From contig NZ_JARHTP010000002.1 in the NCBI RefSeq assembly GCF_029223485.1, positions 496,001-560,000 of the forward strand: DNA of 64,000 nt, in the 5' to 3' direction. Both the position numbers and the translations under genes were made by a program. This stretch comes from Streptomyces coacervatus (GTDB lineage Bacteria > Actinomycetota > Actinomycetes > Streptomycetales > Streptomycetaceae). Below are positions 15,981-24,693 of the stretch, piece by piece. A model generated the notes under the pieces. It did no database searches. It saw only the letters and a list, made by a program, of their open reading frames with translations, and was not told where the DNA came from. The stretch's first letter is position 1. Each line of letters begins with the position of its first letter.

Positions 15981-17254
15981 CGGACACCGCCTTGGGGCGT
16001 GAGGTCGAGGACGGCTTCGACGCTCCACCCTCCGCCGCCCGCCGGTCCCGCGCTGACGGTTCCGCCGTAGAGGGCCGCCCGTTCCCGCATACCCACCAGG
16101 CCGTGTCCTTCCTCGTGCGGTCCCGGCGGTGCGGCCGGGCCGGTGTCCTGGACCCGGATGGTCAGCCGGGTGTCCGTCTCGATGATCGCCAGGTGCACCC
16201 GGGTGTCGGTGTCGGCGTGCTTCAAGGTGTTGGTGAGCGCTTCCTGGACGATGCGGTACGCCGTCAGCTGCACCCCGCTGTCCAGGGCGTCCATGTCGCC
16301 GGAGGTGCGGTAGACGACCTCCAGTCCGGCGGCGCGCACCTTGGCGCACAGTGCATCGATGTCCGAGATGCCGGGCTGCGGGCTGAGTTCGGGCCCGCCC
16401 TGGGGACCGTCTGCCGCCTCGCGCAGCACACCCAGTACGCGCCGCAGCTCGCCGAGGGCCTGCCGGCCGGTGTCCCCGATGAGCTGGAGGGCCTCCTTGC
16501 CGCGTTCGGGTGCGATGTCGGTGGCGTAGGCGCCGGCGTCGGCGAGCGTGATGATGACGGACAGGTTGTGGCCGACGATGTCGTGCATCTCCCGGGCGAC
16601 GCGGGTGCGTTCGGTGGCCGCGGCCAGCCTGCTGCGCTGGTCGCGCTCGATCTCCAGCCGGGCGGCCCGCTCCCGAAGCCCCGCGAGCTGGGCCCGGCGG
16701 ATGCGGATCATCAGGCCGACCGCGAGGGCCGCGGTCGTCGTGCTCAGCAGGAAGAACAGAGCGTCCCAGACGGACACGGCCGCGGACACCCGTACGGCGA
16801 CCAGCACCATGGCGCCCGCCATGGCTGCGCAGGCCCACGGCAGCTGCCGCAGCCGACCGTGCAGGGCCAGGCTGTACAGGGCGATGAAGAGGGCGACGTC
16901 CGCGCGCAGCGCCGCGCCGATCGACCACTGCAGGACGAACACCGCGGCGATGGCACCGAAGGCGGCCAGGGGCCTGCGCCGCCGCCACAGCAGGGGCAGT
17001 ACCAGTCCGGCCTGCAGAGCGAGCATTCCCGCGACGGACAGCTGGGTGAAGGCAAGCCGGAAGCGGCGCGGCCCGTCGCCGTCGCCGGCACCGCCATGCA
17101 GCAGGTCGGGCAGGCAGAACATCAGGAAGACCACGACCACGACCGCGGTGTCCAGCACCCATGGATGTGTCCGGTCGGCCTGCCGCAACCGCTGGCCGCC
17201 CCGGGAAAGACGGGCGACCAGCGGTCCCATCCCGCTGATGTCTTCGGTGGTCAC
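15977..17254 (-). CDS. NarL-type sensor histidine kinase (HisKA_3)
   Basis: About 425 residues. Several transmembrane helices lie in the N-terminal half (for example TAVVVVVFLMFCLPDLL, AFGAIAAVFVLQWSIGAA and WDALFFLLSTTTAALAVGLM). A coiled segment and the HisKA_3 dimerisation motif AREMHDIVGHNLSVIITLAD (phospho-His in MHD) follow. The HATPase part has YRIVQEALTNTLKHA, and GLVGMRERAALYGGT near the C-terminus. The start is uncertain: GTG at 17254 has GGACAGG upstream, while GTG 17263 and ATG 17230 are also in frame. It lies 28 nt after the permease stop and overlaps the regulator by 4 nt. The signal is unknown. Confidence 0.9.
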   Translation of the reverse strand: MTTEDISGMGPLVARLSRGGQRLRQADRTHPWVLDTAVVVVVFLMFCLPDLLHGGAGDGDGPRRFRLAFTQLSVAGMLALQAGLVLPLLWRRRRPLAAFGAIAAVFVLQWSIGAALRADVALFIALYSLALHGRLRQLPWACAAMAGAMVLVAVRVSAAVSVWDALFFLLSTTTAALAVGLMIRIRRAQLAGLRERAARLEIERDQRSRLAAATERTRVAREMHDIVGHNLSVIITLADAGAYATDIAPERGKEALQLIGDTGRQALGELRRVLGVLREAADGPQGGPELSPQPGISDIDALCAKVRAAGLEVVYRTSGDMDALDSGVQLTAYRIVQEALTNTLKHADTDTRVHLAIIETDTRLTIRVQDTGPAAPPGPHEEGHGLVGMRERAALYGGTVSAGPAGGGGWSVEAVLDLTPQGGVR

Positions 17255-17282
17255 GGACGTCACCTGTCCATGGTGCCGGGCG

Positions 17283-18122
17283 TCAGACGTCGCTGCGCGC
17301 GAGCCGGTACGCCGCGCCGCCCAGCGCCAGCGCCGTCCAGCACAGGAAGACCAGCAGCCCGGCGCCGGGCGACAGGGTCGTCGAGTCATGGGTCAGGGCG
17401 AACATCGACTCCCCCGCGTTGGACGGCAGGTAGGGGCTGATGTTGTCCTGCCAGGAGCTCGGCAGCAGCGAGATCAGTCCCGGGATCAGCATCAGCGCGG
17501 CCACCAGGACCGAGATCCCGCCGGCCACCGACCGCAGCAGCGCGCCCAGGGCGACGCCGATCACGCCGACCAGGCCGAGATACAGTCCGGCGCCCAGCAG
17601 ACTGCGCAGCACACCGGCGTGCGAAAGGCCCATGGCCGCGGGCGTGCCCGAGACGATCCCGCTGCCGAACAGGAAGGCGACGAACGCGCCCAGCGTTCCC
17701 ACCGCCAGCGCGACCAGCCCGAACACCGCCGCCTTGGACCACAGCACGGGCAGCCGGCGGGGCACCGCCGCGAGCGTCGAGCGGATCATGCCGGTCGAGT
17801 ACTCCCCCGCCGTGACCAGCACACCGAGCACACCGAGGGCCAGCTGGGCGAAGTTCGTACCGAAGAGGGACAGGCTCACGGCCGTGGACGAGGCGAAGTC
17901 CCGGTCCATGTGGCCGGAGTTGATCCCCGACTTGTAGCGGCTCGCGGCGATCAGACCGAAAGCCACCAGGAACAGCAGCCCCAGCCCCAGGGTGATCCAG
18001 GTGGAACGCAGGGACCACAGCTTGGCCCACTCCGAGGACAGCACGCGCCGTCCGGTCACCCGGTAGACGGGGCGGGCGGGGGCGGTGCGGGGTTCCTCGG
18101 CGGTTGCGGTGAGGGTGCTCAT
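17283..18122 (-). CDS. ABC-2-type permease
   Basis: A 279-residue membrane protein with about six hydrophobic helices. It has an N-terminal soluble part ending LSSEWAKLWSLRSTWITLGL, typical of ABC-2 transporter permeases found with drug-exporter ATPases. The motif YSTGMIRSTLAAVPRR after the second helix is also family-typical. Its ATG (18122) overlaps the ATPase stop by 4 nt. With that ATPase it forms a probable exporter of antibiotics, peptides or lipids; the substrate is not identifiable from sequence. Confidence 0.9.
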   Translation of the reverse strand: MSTLTATAEEPRTAPARPVYRVTGRRVLSSEWAKLWSLRSTWITLGLGLLFLVAFGLIAASRYKSGINSGHMDRDFASSTAVSLSLFGTNFAQLALGVLGVLVTAGEYSTGMIRSTLAAVPRRLPVLWSKAAVFGLVALAVGTLGAFVAFLFGSGIVSGTPAAMGLSHAGVLRSLLGAGLYLGLVGVIGVALGALLRSVAGGISVLVAALMLIPGLISLLPSSWQDNISPYLPSNAGESMFALTHDSTTLSPGAGLLVFLCWTALALGGAAYRLARSDV

Positions 18123-19057
18123 GCCGGCCTCCCGAGGGTCTCGATCCCGGTCGTGGATCCGTGGTACTCCACGGCCTCCCTGGTCAGGTCCATGAACGCC
18201 TCCTCCAGCGACACCGTCCGCGCGCTCAGCTCGAACAGCGGGATCTGGTGCTCGGCCGCCGTCAGTCCGATCTGGCGGGCGGTCAGCCCGGTCACCTGCA
18301 GTTCCTCGGAGCCGACGCGTCCCGTGATGTCGACGCCCGGCCCCGCCAGTACGTCCCGAAGCCGCGCCGGGTCCTGGGTCGCGACCGTCACCGTGTCGCC
18401 GCCCGCCTCGCGGATCAGGTCCCCCACGGTCGTGTCGGCCAGCAGCCGCCCACGCCCCACGATGATCAGATGGTCCGCCACCAGGGCCATCTCGCTCATC
18501 AGGTGCGAGGACACGAACACGGTCCGGCCCTCGTCGGCGAGCGCCTTGAGCAGATTGCGGATCCAGAGCACGCCCTCCGGGTCCAGCCCGTTGACCGGCT
18601 CGTCCAGCATCACCGTCTGCGGATCGCCCAGCAGAGCCGCCGCGATGCCCAGCCGCTGGCCCATCCCGAGGGAGAAGGCACCGGCCCGCTTCTTCGCCAC
18701 ACTGCCCAGCCCGGCGAGGTCGATGACCTCGTCGACCCGGCGGCGCGGAATGCCGTGGGTCAGCGCGAGGGCCCTGAGGTGGTTGTACGCCGAGCGGCCC
18801 GGGTGGACCGACTTCGCTTCCAGGAGGGCACCGACCTCCTGGAGCGGTGCCGCGTGGCGGGCGTAGCGGTGGCCGTTGACGGTGACGGAGCCGCTGGTCG
18901 GGGCGTCGAGCCCGACGATCATGCGCATCGTCGTGGACTTTCCCGCACCGTTGGGCCCCAGAAAGCCGGTCACCGTACCCGGCTTCACGTCGAAGTCCAG
19001 CCCGTCGACGGCCGTCTTCTCGCCGTACCTCTTGGTCAACTGCCGTGCGTCGATCAT
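18119..19057 (-). CDS. ABC transporter ATP-binding protein (DrrA/BcrA-like)
   Basis: A 312-residue ATPase with Walker A GPNGAGKST, signature FSLGMGQRLGIAAALLG (a divergent LSGGQ typical of the DrrA/BcrA/CcmA group), Walker B TVMLDEPVNGLDP and FVSSHLMSEM. The C-terminal extension with LEEAFMDLTREAVEYHG is typical of antibiotic or lipid exporters. ATG 19057 is preferred (AGGAAGAA upstream); the longer in-frame start at 19090 has no such site. First gene of the exporter/two-component operon. Confidence 0.93.
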   Translation of the reverse strand: MIDARQLTKRYGEKTAVDGLDFDVKPGTVTGFLGPNGAGKSTTMRMIVGLDAPTSGSVTVNGHRYARHAAPLQEVGALLEAKSVHPGRSAYNHLRALALTHGIPRRRVDEVIDLAGLGSVAKKRAGAFSLGMGQRLGIAAALLGDPQTVMLDEPVNGLDPEGVLWIRNLLKALADEGRTVFVSSHLMSEMALVADHLIIVGRGRLLADTTVGDLIREAGGDTVTVATQDPARLRDVLAGPGVDITGRVGSEELQVTGLTARQIGLTAAEHQIPLFELSARTVSLEEAFMDLTREAVEYHGSTTGIETLGRPA

Positions 19058-19281
19058 GCGCGTTCTTCCTGTCGGCCTCCGGCGCCACACGTTTCCGACG
19101 CCGCACCGGCAACGCTAGGCGCCGATTCGCCCGCTCCCGTGGTACCGAAAGGCTGAACCGCGCCGTGCGCGTAGTACCGCGGTACCACCCGGCTACCTGC
19201 GGTGTCTTTCGCGCACGGGTCTACGTCATCGGCAACGGAGCGGGCGGAGCGGGACTGGGGCTGCCGCCGGCGCGAGGTCGG
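19058..19281 (-). promoter_or_regulatory. Promoter region of the ABC/two-component operon
   Basis: A 224-nt gap between the rph stop and the ABC ATPase start. It contains the perfect 12-bp palindrome GTACCGCGGTAC (19174-19185) and a second GGTACCG at 19141-19147, on about the same helical face. These could be operators for the operon's own response regulator. This is a weak inference from symmetry and position. Confidence 0.35.
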
Positions 19282-21885
19282 TCAGGACAGGATCTCGACG
19301 TACCCGTCGGTTCCGTGGACGCGGATCCGCTGTCCGTCCCGGATCAGCCGGGTGGCCCGCTCCACGCCCACGACGGCCGGCAGGCCGTACTCGCGGGCGA
19401 TCACCGCGCCATGGGTCATCAGGCCGCCCACCTCCGTCACCAGGCCTGCGACTGCGACGAACAGCGGCGACCAGCTGGGGTCCGTGAAGGCGGTGACCAG
19501 GATGTCGCCCGCTTCGAGATCGGCCTCCGCCATGTCGAGGATGACGCGGGCCCTTCCCTCGATGGTCCCGCCGGAGACCGGGAGGCCGATCAGGGCGCCG
19601 TCCGGCACGTCGTCGCGCCGGTACGCCCCGGTGACGGCCTCACCATCCGAGGTGAGCACCCGGGGCGGGGTGAGCGCGTGGTACGACCGGAAGGCGTCCT
19701 TGCGCTGCTGGATGAGCCGGCCATCCACGTGGTGGGAACGCACGACCTCGTGGAGTTCCTGGAACGTGAGGTAGAAGATGTCCTCCTTCCAAGGAAGCAC
19801 GTCGGCCTGCACGAGGCGCTCGGCCTCCTCCAACAGGGCCTGTTTGTAGACGAAGTAGCGGCTGACGATGCCGTACTTCGGGTACTCCCGATACCCGATG
19901 AAGGTCCGGACCCGGTCGATCATCCGCTTGGTCTCGTCGGCTTTCCGATCCCCGTCCGGCAGGGCCCGCAGGCGTGACAGCACGTCCTGTTCCTTCTTCC
20001 GCGCCTTCTGCCGGCCTTCCTCGAAGCGCCGCTCGGCGGCGCCCGGGGCGAAGTTCCTGACGTTGTCGAGGAGCACGGGCACGAGCGTGGTGGGGCGCTC
20101 CCGCCACCGTGGCCTCGTGATGTCGATCTCGCCGACGCAGCGCATGCCGTACCGGTCGAGGTAGGCCTCGATGGCGTCGCGCGCTTCGGTCCCGCCCGCG
20201 AGCTTCGCCAGCTCGTCCAGGAAGCCCTCGTCCTCGACGCCGACACCCTGGAGGAACGCCACCACCTGCGGCTGCGTGCGGATCACGTCCGCGACGTCGA
20301 GCAGCGCCAGTCCCATCTCCGACGTGACGTTGTCGGGGGCGGACAGCGTGAGCGTGTCAGCCGCGTTCTTCTCGCCCAGCCATTCCTGCAGCTTGTCGTT
20401 GAGCCACCACGTGGCCTCCATTCCCGCCATGATCGCCTGCATGTTCAGCGGATCACCGAGGTTTCGCTTGTGCTCCTCGAAGGCTTCCAGCAGGAAGTCG
20501 AACAGTGCCGGTCCGGTCTTCGTCCGGATGTCGCGCTCCAGGGCGGCGATGGACGCCTGGCTGCGCTCGATCAGCTCGGTGACGATGGACGGATCGGGCT
20601 CGGTCGGCGCGGACGCACCGCCGGCCGGCATCCCGCCGGGATCGGCGTCCGGGAGCGAGGGGACGAAATCGTCATGGTCGAGGACGGTCTCCAGAGCGTC
20701 CCTGACCAGCGGATCGCCTCTCCCCACGAGGTCCAGGAGGGCGGCGCGGCTCGCGGGCGAGGCCAGGCGCCGGGTGACGTCGACGAAGAGTCTCCCGCCG
20801 GCGGTGTGCATCGGCACCATGGCCGTCAGCTGCCAGACGGAGAGCCCCAGGGGCTTCATGGGGTCGGTCATCATCTGCTGATGGCCGGTGGAGACGTAGA
20901 CGTGGTTCTCCTGGTCACCGGCCTCGGGGATGGGGAACAGCGTCGTGATGGGCCGACTCTGAACGATCTGGAAGCCGTCGTCGACCAGGCACCATTCGAT
21001 GTCCTGCGGGCGGCCGAAGTGCGCTTCGATCCGCCGCCCGAGCTGCACGAGGCGCACCACCTGCGCATCCGTCAGCGCCGGTTGCTCCTGCCGCTGCGAG
21101 TCGATCGCCACTTCCTGCGTGCCGCCGGCCGGCAGGGCGTGCACGGCCCGCTGTTTGGCGGCGATCGTCTTGGCGACGACTTCGCCGTGTCGCACCTTGA
21201 AGACATCCGGGTTCACCAGGCCGGAGACCAGGGCCTCGCCGAGGCCGAAGCCGGCGTCCACGGTGGCGACCGTACGGTTGCCGGTGACGGGGTCGGCCGT
21301 GAACAGGATGCCGGACGCATGCGGGAAGACCATCTGCTGGACGACCACGGCCATGTGGACCGTACGGTGATCGATGCCGTTGCGCCGGCGGTAGATCACG
21401 GCCCGTTCGGTGAACAGCGAGGCCCAGCACCGGCTGACGTGCTGGAGGATCGCCGTCGCCCCCACCACGTTCAGGTACGTGTCCTGCTGGCCGGCAAAGG
21501 AGGCCGTCGGCAGGTCCTCTGCCGTCGCGCTGGAGCGGACGGCGCAGGCGGCCTGCTCGCCGAGCCGGGCGAGCGCGCGGGTGATCGCCGCCGCGAGATC
21601 GCCCGGGACGGCAGTCCTCTCGATGGTCCGACGAATCTCCGCGCTGAGCGTGCGGATCGCTTCCCGGTCGTCCGGGTCAAGGCGCGACAACCGATCGAGC
21701 TGATCGTCGATCGACGGCGCTTCCGCCATGATCCGCCGGAAGGCGTCCGTCGTCACGCAGAAGCCCCCCGGCACGCGGATGCCTTCGATCCGCGACAGCC
21801 CGGCCAGGTGCGCGCCCTTGCCGCCGACGACCGCGACCTGCGTCTCGTCGACCTCTTGAAGATCCAGCACGTACCGCACAGTCAC
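19282..21885 (-). CDS. rph: Rifampin phosphotransferase (rifamycin inactivation)
   Basis: An 867-residue, three-domain PEP-synthase-like enzyme that phosphorylates rifamycins with ATP, releasing AMP and phosphate. The N-terminal ATP-grasp domain (about 1-330) has VVGGKGAHLAGLSRI, CAVRSSATAEDLPTASFAGQ and EWCLVDDGFQIVQSRPIT. The central rifamycin-binding region (about 330-770) and the C-terminal swivelling domain follow. The latter has the phospho-carrier His825 in EVGGLMTHGAVIAREYG. Length and the His825 position equal those I recall for the Listeria enzyme. A rifamycin-associated element lies about 180 nt upstream, so induction by rifamycins is likely. A general PEP synthase is less likely because of the domain order and the element. 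Confidence 0.93.
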   Translation of the reverse strand: MTVRYVLDLQEVDETQVAVVGGKGAHLAGLSRIEGIRVPGGFCVTTDAFRRIMAEAPSIDDQLDRLSRLDPDDREAIRTLSAEIRRTIERTAVPGDLAAAITRALARLGEQAACAVRSSATAEDLPTASFAGQQDTYLNVVGATAILQHVSRCWASLFTERAVIYRRRNGIDHRTVHMAVVVQQMVFPHASGILFTADPVTGNRTVATVDAGFGLGEALVSGLVNPDVFKVRHGEVVAKTIAAKQRAVHALPAGGTQEVAIDSQRQEQPALTDAQVVRLVQLGRRIEAHFGRPQDIEWCLVDDGFQIVQSRPITTLFPIPEAGDQENHVYVSTGHQQMMTDPMKPLGLSVWQLTAMVPMHTAGGRLFVDVTRRLASPASRAALLDLVGRGDPLVRDALETVLDHDDFVPSLPDADPGGMPAGGASAPTEPDPSIVTELIERSQASIAALERDIRTKTGPALFDFLLEAFEEHKRNLGDPLNMQAIMAGMEATWWLNDKLQEWLGEKNAADTLTLSAPDNVTSEMGLALLDVADVIRTQPQVVAFLQGVGVEDEGFLDELAKLAGGTEARDAIEAYLDRYGMRCVGEIDITRPRWRERPTTLVPVLLDNVRNFAPGAAERRFEEGRQKARKKEQDVLSRLRALPDGDRKADETKRMIDRVRTFIGYREYPKYGIVSRYFVYKQALLEEAERLVQADVLPWKEDIFYLTFQELHEVVRSHHVDGRLIQQRKDAFRSYHALTPPRVLTSDGEAVTGAYRRDDVPDGALIGLPVSGGTIEGRARVILDMAEADLEAGDILVTAFTDPSWSPLFVAVAGLVTEVGGLMTHGAVIAREYGLPAVVGVERATRLIRDGQRIRVHGTDGYVEILS

Positions 21886-22064
21886 TGCGATACCTCCGAG
21901 GCAGCCGTGCGCCGCTGTACCGCGGCGGCCGATCGACTCACCGGCGCCTCCACCTCTGTCCCTTGTTCGACGTCACCGCGTCCCCCATACGTCGACAACA
22001 CACGCACGTCATGCCCCCGTTTCCGCAGGTTGTAGCCTCGGCCGACGATTCTGCGCCATACACC

Positions 22065-22083
22065 GGGGCTTGCGGCAAGCCCC
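22065..22083. promoter_or_regulatory. Rifamycin-associated element (RAE)
   Basis: GGGGCTTGCGGCAAGCCCC is a 19-bp inverted repeat (8-bp arms GGGGCTTG/CAAGCCCC) upstream of rph. It closely matches, from memory, the RAE described in front of rifamycin-resistance genes in actinomycetes. It lies in the 300-nt gap between rph and the upstream XRE-type gene (21886-22185), which holds no gene. Confidence 0.85.
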
Positions 22084-22185
22084 CCAGCGCGCTATACGTT
22101 GAAAGGGCGAGGAGAGAGCTCTCCTTGCCCTTTGTTGTCCACTGGGCCTTTCGCCGTCCAATGAGCTGTCGACCGCACCGCAAGG

Positions 22186-23043
22186 TCAGCCGCTCACCGC
22201 GCGCAGCGCTCCCGGCCTGCGGCCGTTGAGACGGTCGAGCGCGGTGGCCGTGGCCTCGTCGACCGGGAGGTGCACCACCAGGCGCTGACCTTCGTCCGGG
22301 AGCGCGAGTGTCTCGTACGACAGGCGCAGGCGGCCCGCCTGAGGGTGGTCGACGAGTTCGGTCCCGAAGCGGGCGGGCGTGACCGGTACAGCGGCGAGCC
22401 GGTCACTGAAGGGCGTCCCCACCGCCGCCGTCAACTCCTCGGCCAGCGCGGTCACATGAGGCTCGTGCAGCGAGGACTCGTGGCGCAGATGGGCGACCTG
22501 CTCGTCCGCCAGCCGGTCCCATCCGGGGTACACCGCGCGGGCCCGGGCATCGGTGAACAGATACCGCACCATGTTCGGCGGGTCGCCGTCGAGCAGGCCG
22601 AGCGGGCGGGCGTACCGCTCGTAGCCCTGTGTGCAGGCCACGATGTCGCCGATCCAGTTGAGCAGGACGGCCGGCGAAGGCTCCAGGCGGTCGAGCAGCG
22701 CCCGGAGGGTCGGCCGCACCGTGCGCACCGGCGGTGCGCTGACCGACTGGCACAGCTCCTTGTCCGCGCCGTGCTCCTTGGCCAGGCGGTGCAACAGGAG
22801 ACGGTCGGCCGTCGGCAGGTGAAGGGCGTCGCCGATTGCGGCGAGGACCTTGGGCGAGGGATTGCGGTCGCGGCCCTGTTCGAGCCGGGTGAGGTACTCG
22901 ACGCTGATGCCGGCGAGGGTGGCCAGCTCGGCCCGGCGCAGCCCCGGCGTGCGGCGGCGGGGGCCCGTGGGCAGGCCCACCTCGGCGGGGGTGACAGCTT
23001 CACGGCGGGTGCGCAGGAAGGTGCCCAGCTCGTTGTCGTTCAC
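22186..23043 (-). CDS. XRE/MmyB-type transcriptional regulator
   Basis: A 285-residue protein. The N-terminal Xre HTH begins ELGTFLRTRREAVTPAEVGL and contains RRTPGLRRAELATLAGISVE and YLTRLEQGRDRNPS. The C-terminal MmyB-like ligand-binding domain has PAVLLNWIGDIVACTQGYER and FTDARARAVYPGWDRLA. This family is abundant in Streptomyces, binds lipids or other small molecules and usually controls an adjacent gene. The GTG at 23043 is used; upstream codons in frame do not resemble the family. It is divergent from the YceI gene, its most likely target. Confidence 0.9.
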   Translation of the reverse strand: MNDNELGTFLRTRREAVTPAEVGLPTGPRRRTPGLRRAELATLAGISVEYLTRLEQGRDRNPSPKVLAAIGDALHLPTADRLLLHRLAKEHGADKELCQSVSAPPVRTVRPTLRALLDRLEPSPAVLLNWIGDIVACTQGYERYARPLGLLDGDPPNMVRYLFTDARARAVYPGWDRLADEQVAHLRHESSLHEPHVTALAEELTAAVGTPFSDRLAAVPVTPARFGTELVDHPQAGRLRLSYETLALPDEGQRLVVHLPVDEATATALDRLNGRRPGALRAVSG

Positions 23044-23144
23044 CTGTCGAACCGTACAACGCGTGCCGCCCTGGAGGATGGCCCTGCCACTACCACTCTT
23101 CGCCCGGCCTCCCTCCCCCGCCACGGAGCCTGCACGATGACGCC

Positions 23145-23723
23145 ATGAGCAATGACAACTCCCCGACCACCACTGCCACTTCCGTCGCCGCGCTGCCCCT
23201 CTCCCCCGGCGACTGGGAACTCGACCCTCTTCACTCGGCGGTCAACTTCACCATCCGCCACCTCGGGATCGCCAAGGTGCGCGGCCGCTTCACCGAGTTC
23301 AGCACCGGGCTGTACGTCGGTGAGACCCCTGCCGACGTGCGGGTGAGCGCCGAGATCGCTCTCGCCTCCATCGACACCGGGAACTCCGACCGCGACGCGC
23401 ACACCCGCTCGGCCGAGCTGCTCGACGTGGCGAAGCGGCCGACGATGACGTTCCGCTCGACGCGGGTGTCCGGAGCGGGCGAGGACTGGACGATGGCGGG
23501 GGACCTGACCATCGGGGACGTGACCCGCCCGGTCACGTTCGCCGTCGAGTTCGGCGGGGTGGTGGACCACCCTCTGGACCAGAGGAAGCACGCAGGGTTC
23601 GAGGCGACGGGTGAGATCCGGCGCAGCGACTTCGGGCTGGACTTCGGGGCCGGGCTCCTCGGTGATGTCGTCAGGATTCATCTGGACATGCAGTTCGTGG
23701 GACCGCAGGGTCAGGGTGGCTGA
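23145..23723 (+). CDS. YceI-like lipid-binding protein
   Basis: A 192-residue YceI-family lipocalin-like barrel: WELDPLHSAVNFTIRHLGI, KVRGRFTEFSTGLYVG, SRDAHTRS-like SDRDAHTRSAELLDVAKRPT and TIGDVTRPVTFAVEFGG. These are the conserved strands that bind polyisoprenoid or amide lipids. There is no signal peptide, so it is cytoplasmic, as in most Streptomyces homologues. It is divergent from the XRE/MmyB regulator 101 nt away and closed by a strong hairpin, so it is a single-gene unit. Confidence 0.92.
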   Translation: MSNDNSPTTTATSVAALPLSPGDWELDPLHSAVNFTIRHLGIAKVRGRFTEFSTGLYVGETPADVRVSAEIALASIDTGNSDRDAHTRSAELLDVAKRPTMTFRSTRVSGAGEDWTMAGDLTIGDVTRPVTFAVEFGGVVDHPLDQRKHAGFEATGEIRRSDFGLDFGAGLLGDVVRIHLDMQFVGPQGQGG

Positions 23724-23735
23724 TCGAGAACACCG

Positions 23736-23776
23736 CGAAGCCCCGCTCTCCGATCGCACCGGAGGGCGGGGCTTCG
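23736..23776 (+). terminator. Strong hairpin terminator
   Basis: CGAAGCCCCGC (23736-23746) pairs with GCGGGGCTTCG (23766-23776). The stem continues inward through one T-G and four Watson-Crick pairs (CTCC/GGAG) to a 9-nt loop, about 16 bp in all, 12 nt after the YceI stop. Confidence 0.85.
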
Positions 23777-23885
23777 TGCTGTCCGTCGGGAGCCGGCATC
23801 GACGCTGAGTTTTCGCCTGCAGCATCGGGATTCGCCGCGGGGCACCGCACTGTTTCACCTCGGCGCAGTGGTTCGGCTCCTGGGG

Positions 23886-24584
23886 TCAGTCGGTCTTGCC
23901 CGGGGCGGGTGCATTGAGGCCCGTCGGGCCGACGCGGAGCATCGCCCGGTAGAGGGCCTCATGCTCGGGTGAGGGAGGCAGGGGGCCGCGGGCCGGGGCC
24001 TCGAAGGACTGGATGAACAGGGCGACGACGCGGCGCCAGGCGTCAGGGGCGGCGTCGCCGGTGGCACCCACGACGCCGGCGTTGGCCATGTGGATCAGCA
24101 CCAGGTCCGAGGGGTCGAAGTCCTCGCGCAGACGGCCGGTCGCCTTGGCGCGGTCGATGAGCCGCACCATGCCCTCGTACGCCTCGTTGCGGCGTTGTTC
24201 CATGGCCTTGGCGGTGGGGAAGGTCGTGGTCAGGACGTCGGCGAAGCCTTGGTCGGCGGCCTGCATCGCGCAGGCGGTCTCGATGTAGCCGACGAAGCCG
24301 TGCCAGGGGTCGGGGTCGTCCAGGGCGACGGCGACCACGTCGGCGTAGGCGTCCATGCGGTCGGCGAAGACGGCGGCGACCAACTCCTCCTTGGTGGGGA
24401 AGCGGCGGAACATGGTGGCGATCCCCACGCCTGCCTCCCGGGCCACGGACGCCATCGACGCCCCCAGCCCGTCCCGCGCGAACACCGTGCGGGCGGCGGC
24501 GATGATCCGCCCCCGGTTGCGCTCGGCATCGCTGCGCAGGGGCTGCGCGGCGGTGTCGTCGGGGTGCTGGGCGCCAGGAGTCAT
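23886..24584 (-). CDS. TetR-family transcriptional repressor
   Basis: A 232-residue TetR regulator. The HTH is NRGRIIAAARTVFARDGLG and MASVAREAGVGIATMFRRFP. The C-terminal domain has FIQSFEAPARGPLPPSP near its end, as in repressors that flank SDR genes. It is divergent from an SDR gene. Two GGATAG-AC-CTATCC operators lie next to the SDR start and similar CTATC half-sites lie nearer its own start, so it very likely represses both. Confidence 0.92.
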   Translation of the reverse strand: MTPGAQHPDDTAAQPLRSDAERNRGRIIAAARTVFARDGLGASMASVAREAGVGIATMFRRFPTKEELVAAVFADRMDAYADVVAVALDDPDPWHGFVGYIETACAMQAADQGFADVLTTTFPTAKAMEQRRNEAYEGMVRLIDRAKATGRLREDFDPSDLVLIHMANAGVVGATGDAAPDAWRRVVALFIQSFEAPARGPLPPSPEHEALYRAMLRVGPTGLNAPAPGKTD

Positions 24585-24647
24585 ACGGGCCAGCCTATCA
24601 ATCGGATTGCCCTATCCACTTGTGATGGTAGCGTGGTGCCAGCCAAA

Positions 24648-24689
24648 CCGGATAGACCTATCCGGATGTCGAATCGGATAGACCTATCC
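24648..24689. promoter_or_regulatory. Two TetR operators (GGATAG-AC-CTATCC)
   Basis: CCGGATAG-AC-CTATCCGG (24648-24665) and GGATAG-AC-CTATCC (24676-24689) are two copies of one palindrome 26 bp apart. They end 5 nt before the SDR start. Further CTATC elements at about 24598 and 24612 lie close to the TetR start. The arrangement implies tight repression of the SDR gene by the divergent repressor. Confidence 0.75.
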
Positions 24690-24693
24690 AGAT

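Noticed and set aside
23145..23231. Signal peptide on the YceI protein
   Set aside because: The first 25 residues are Thr/Ser/Pro/Ala-rich but lack basic residues and a hydrophobic core.
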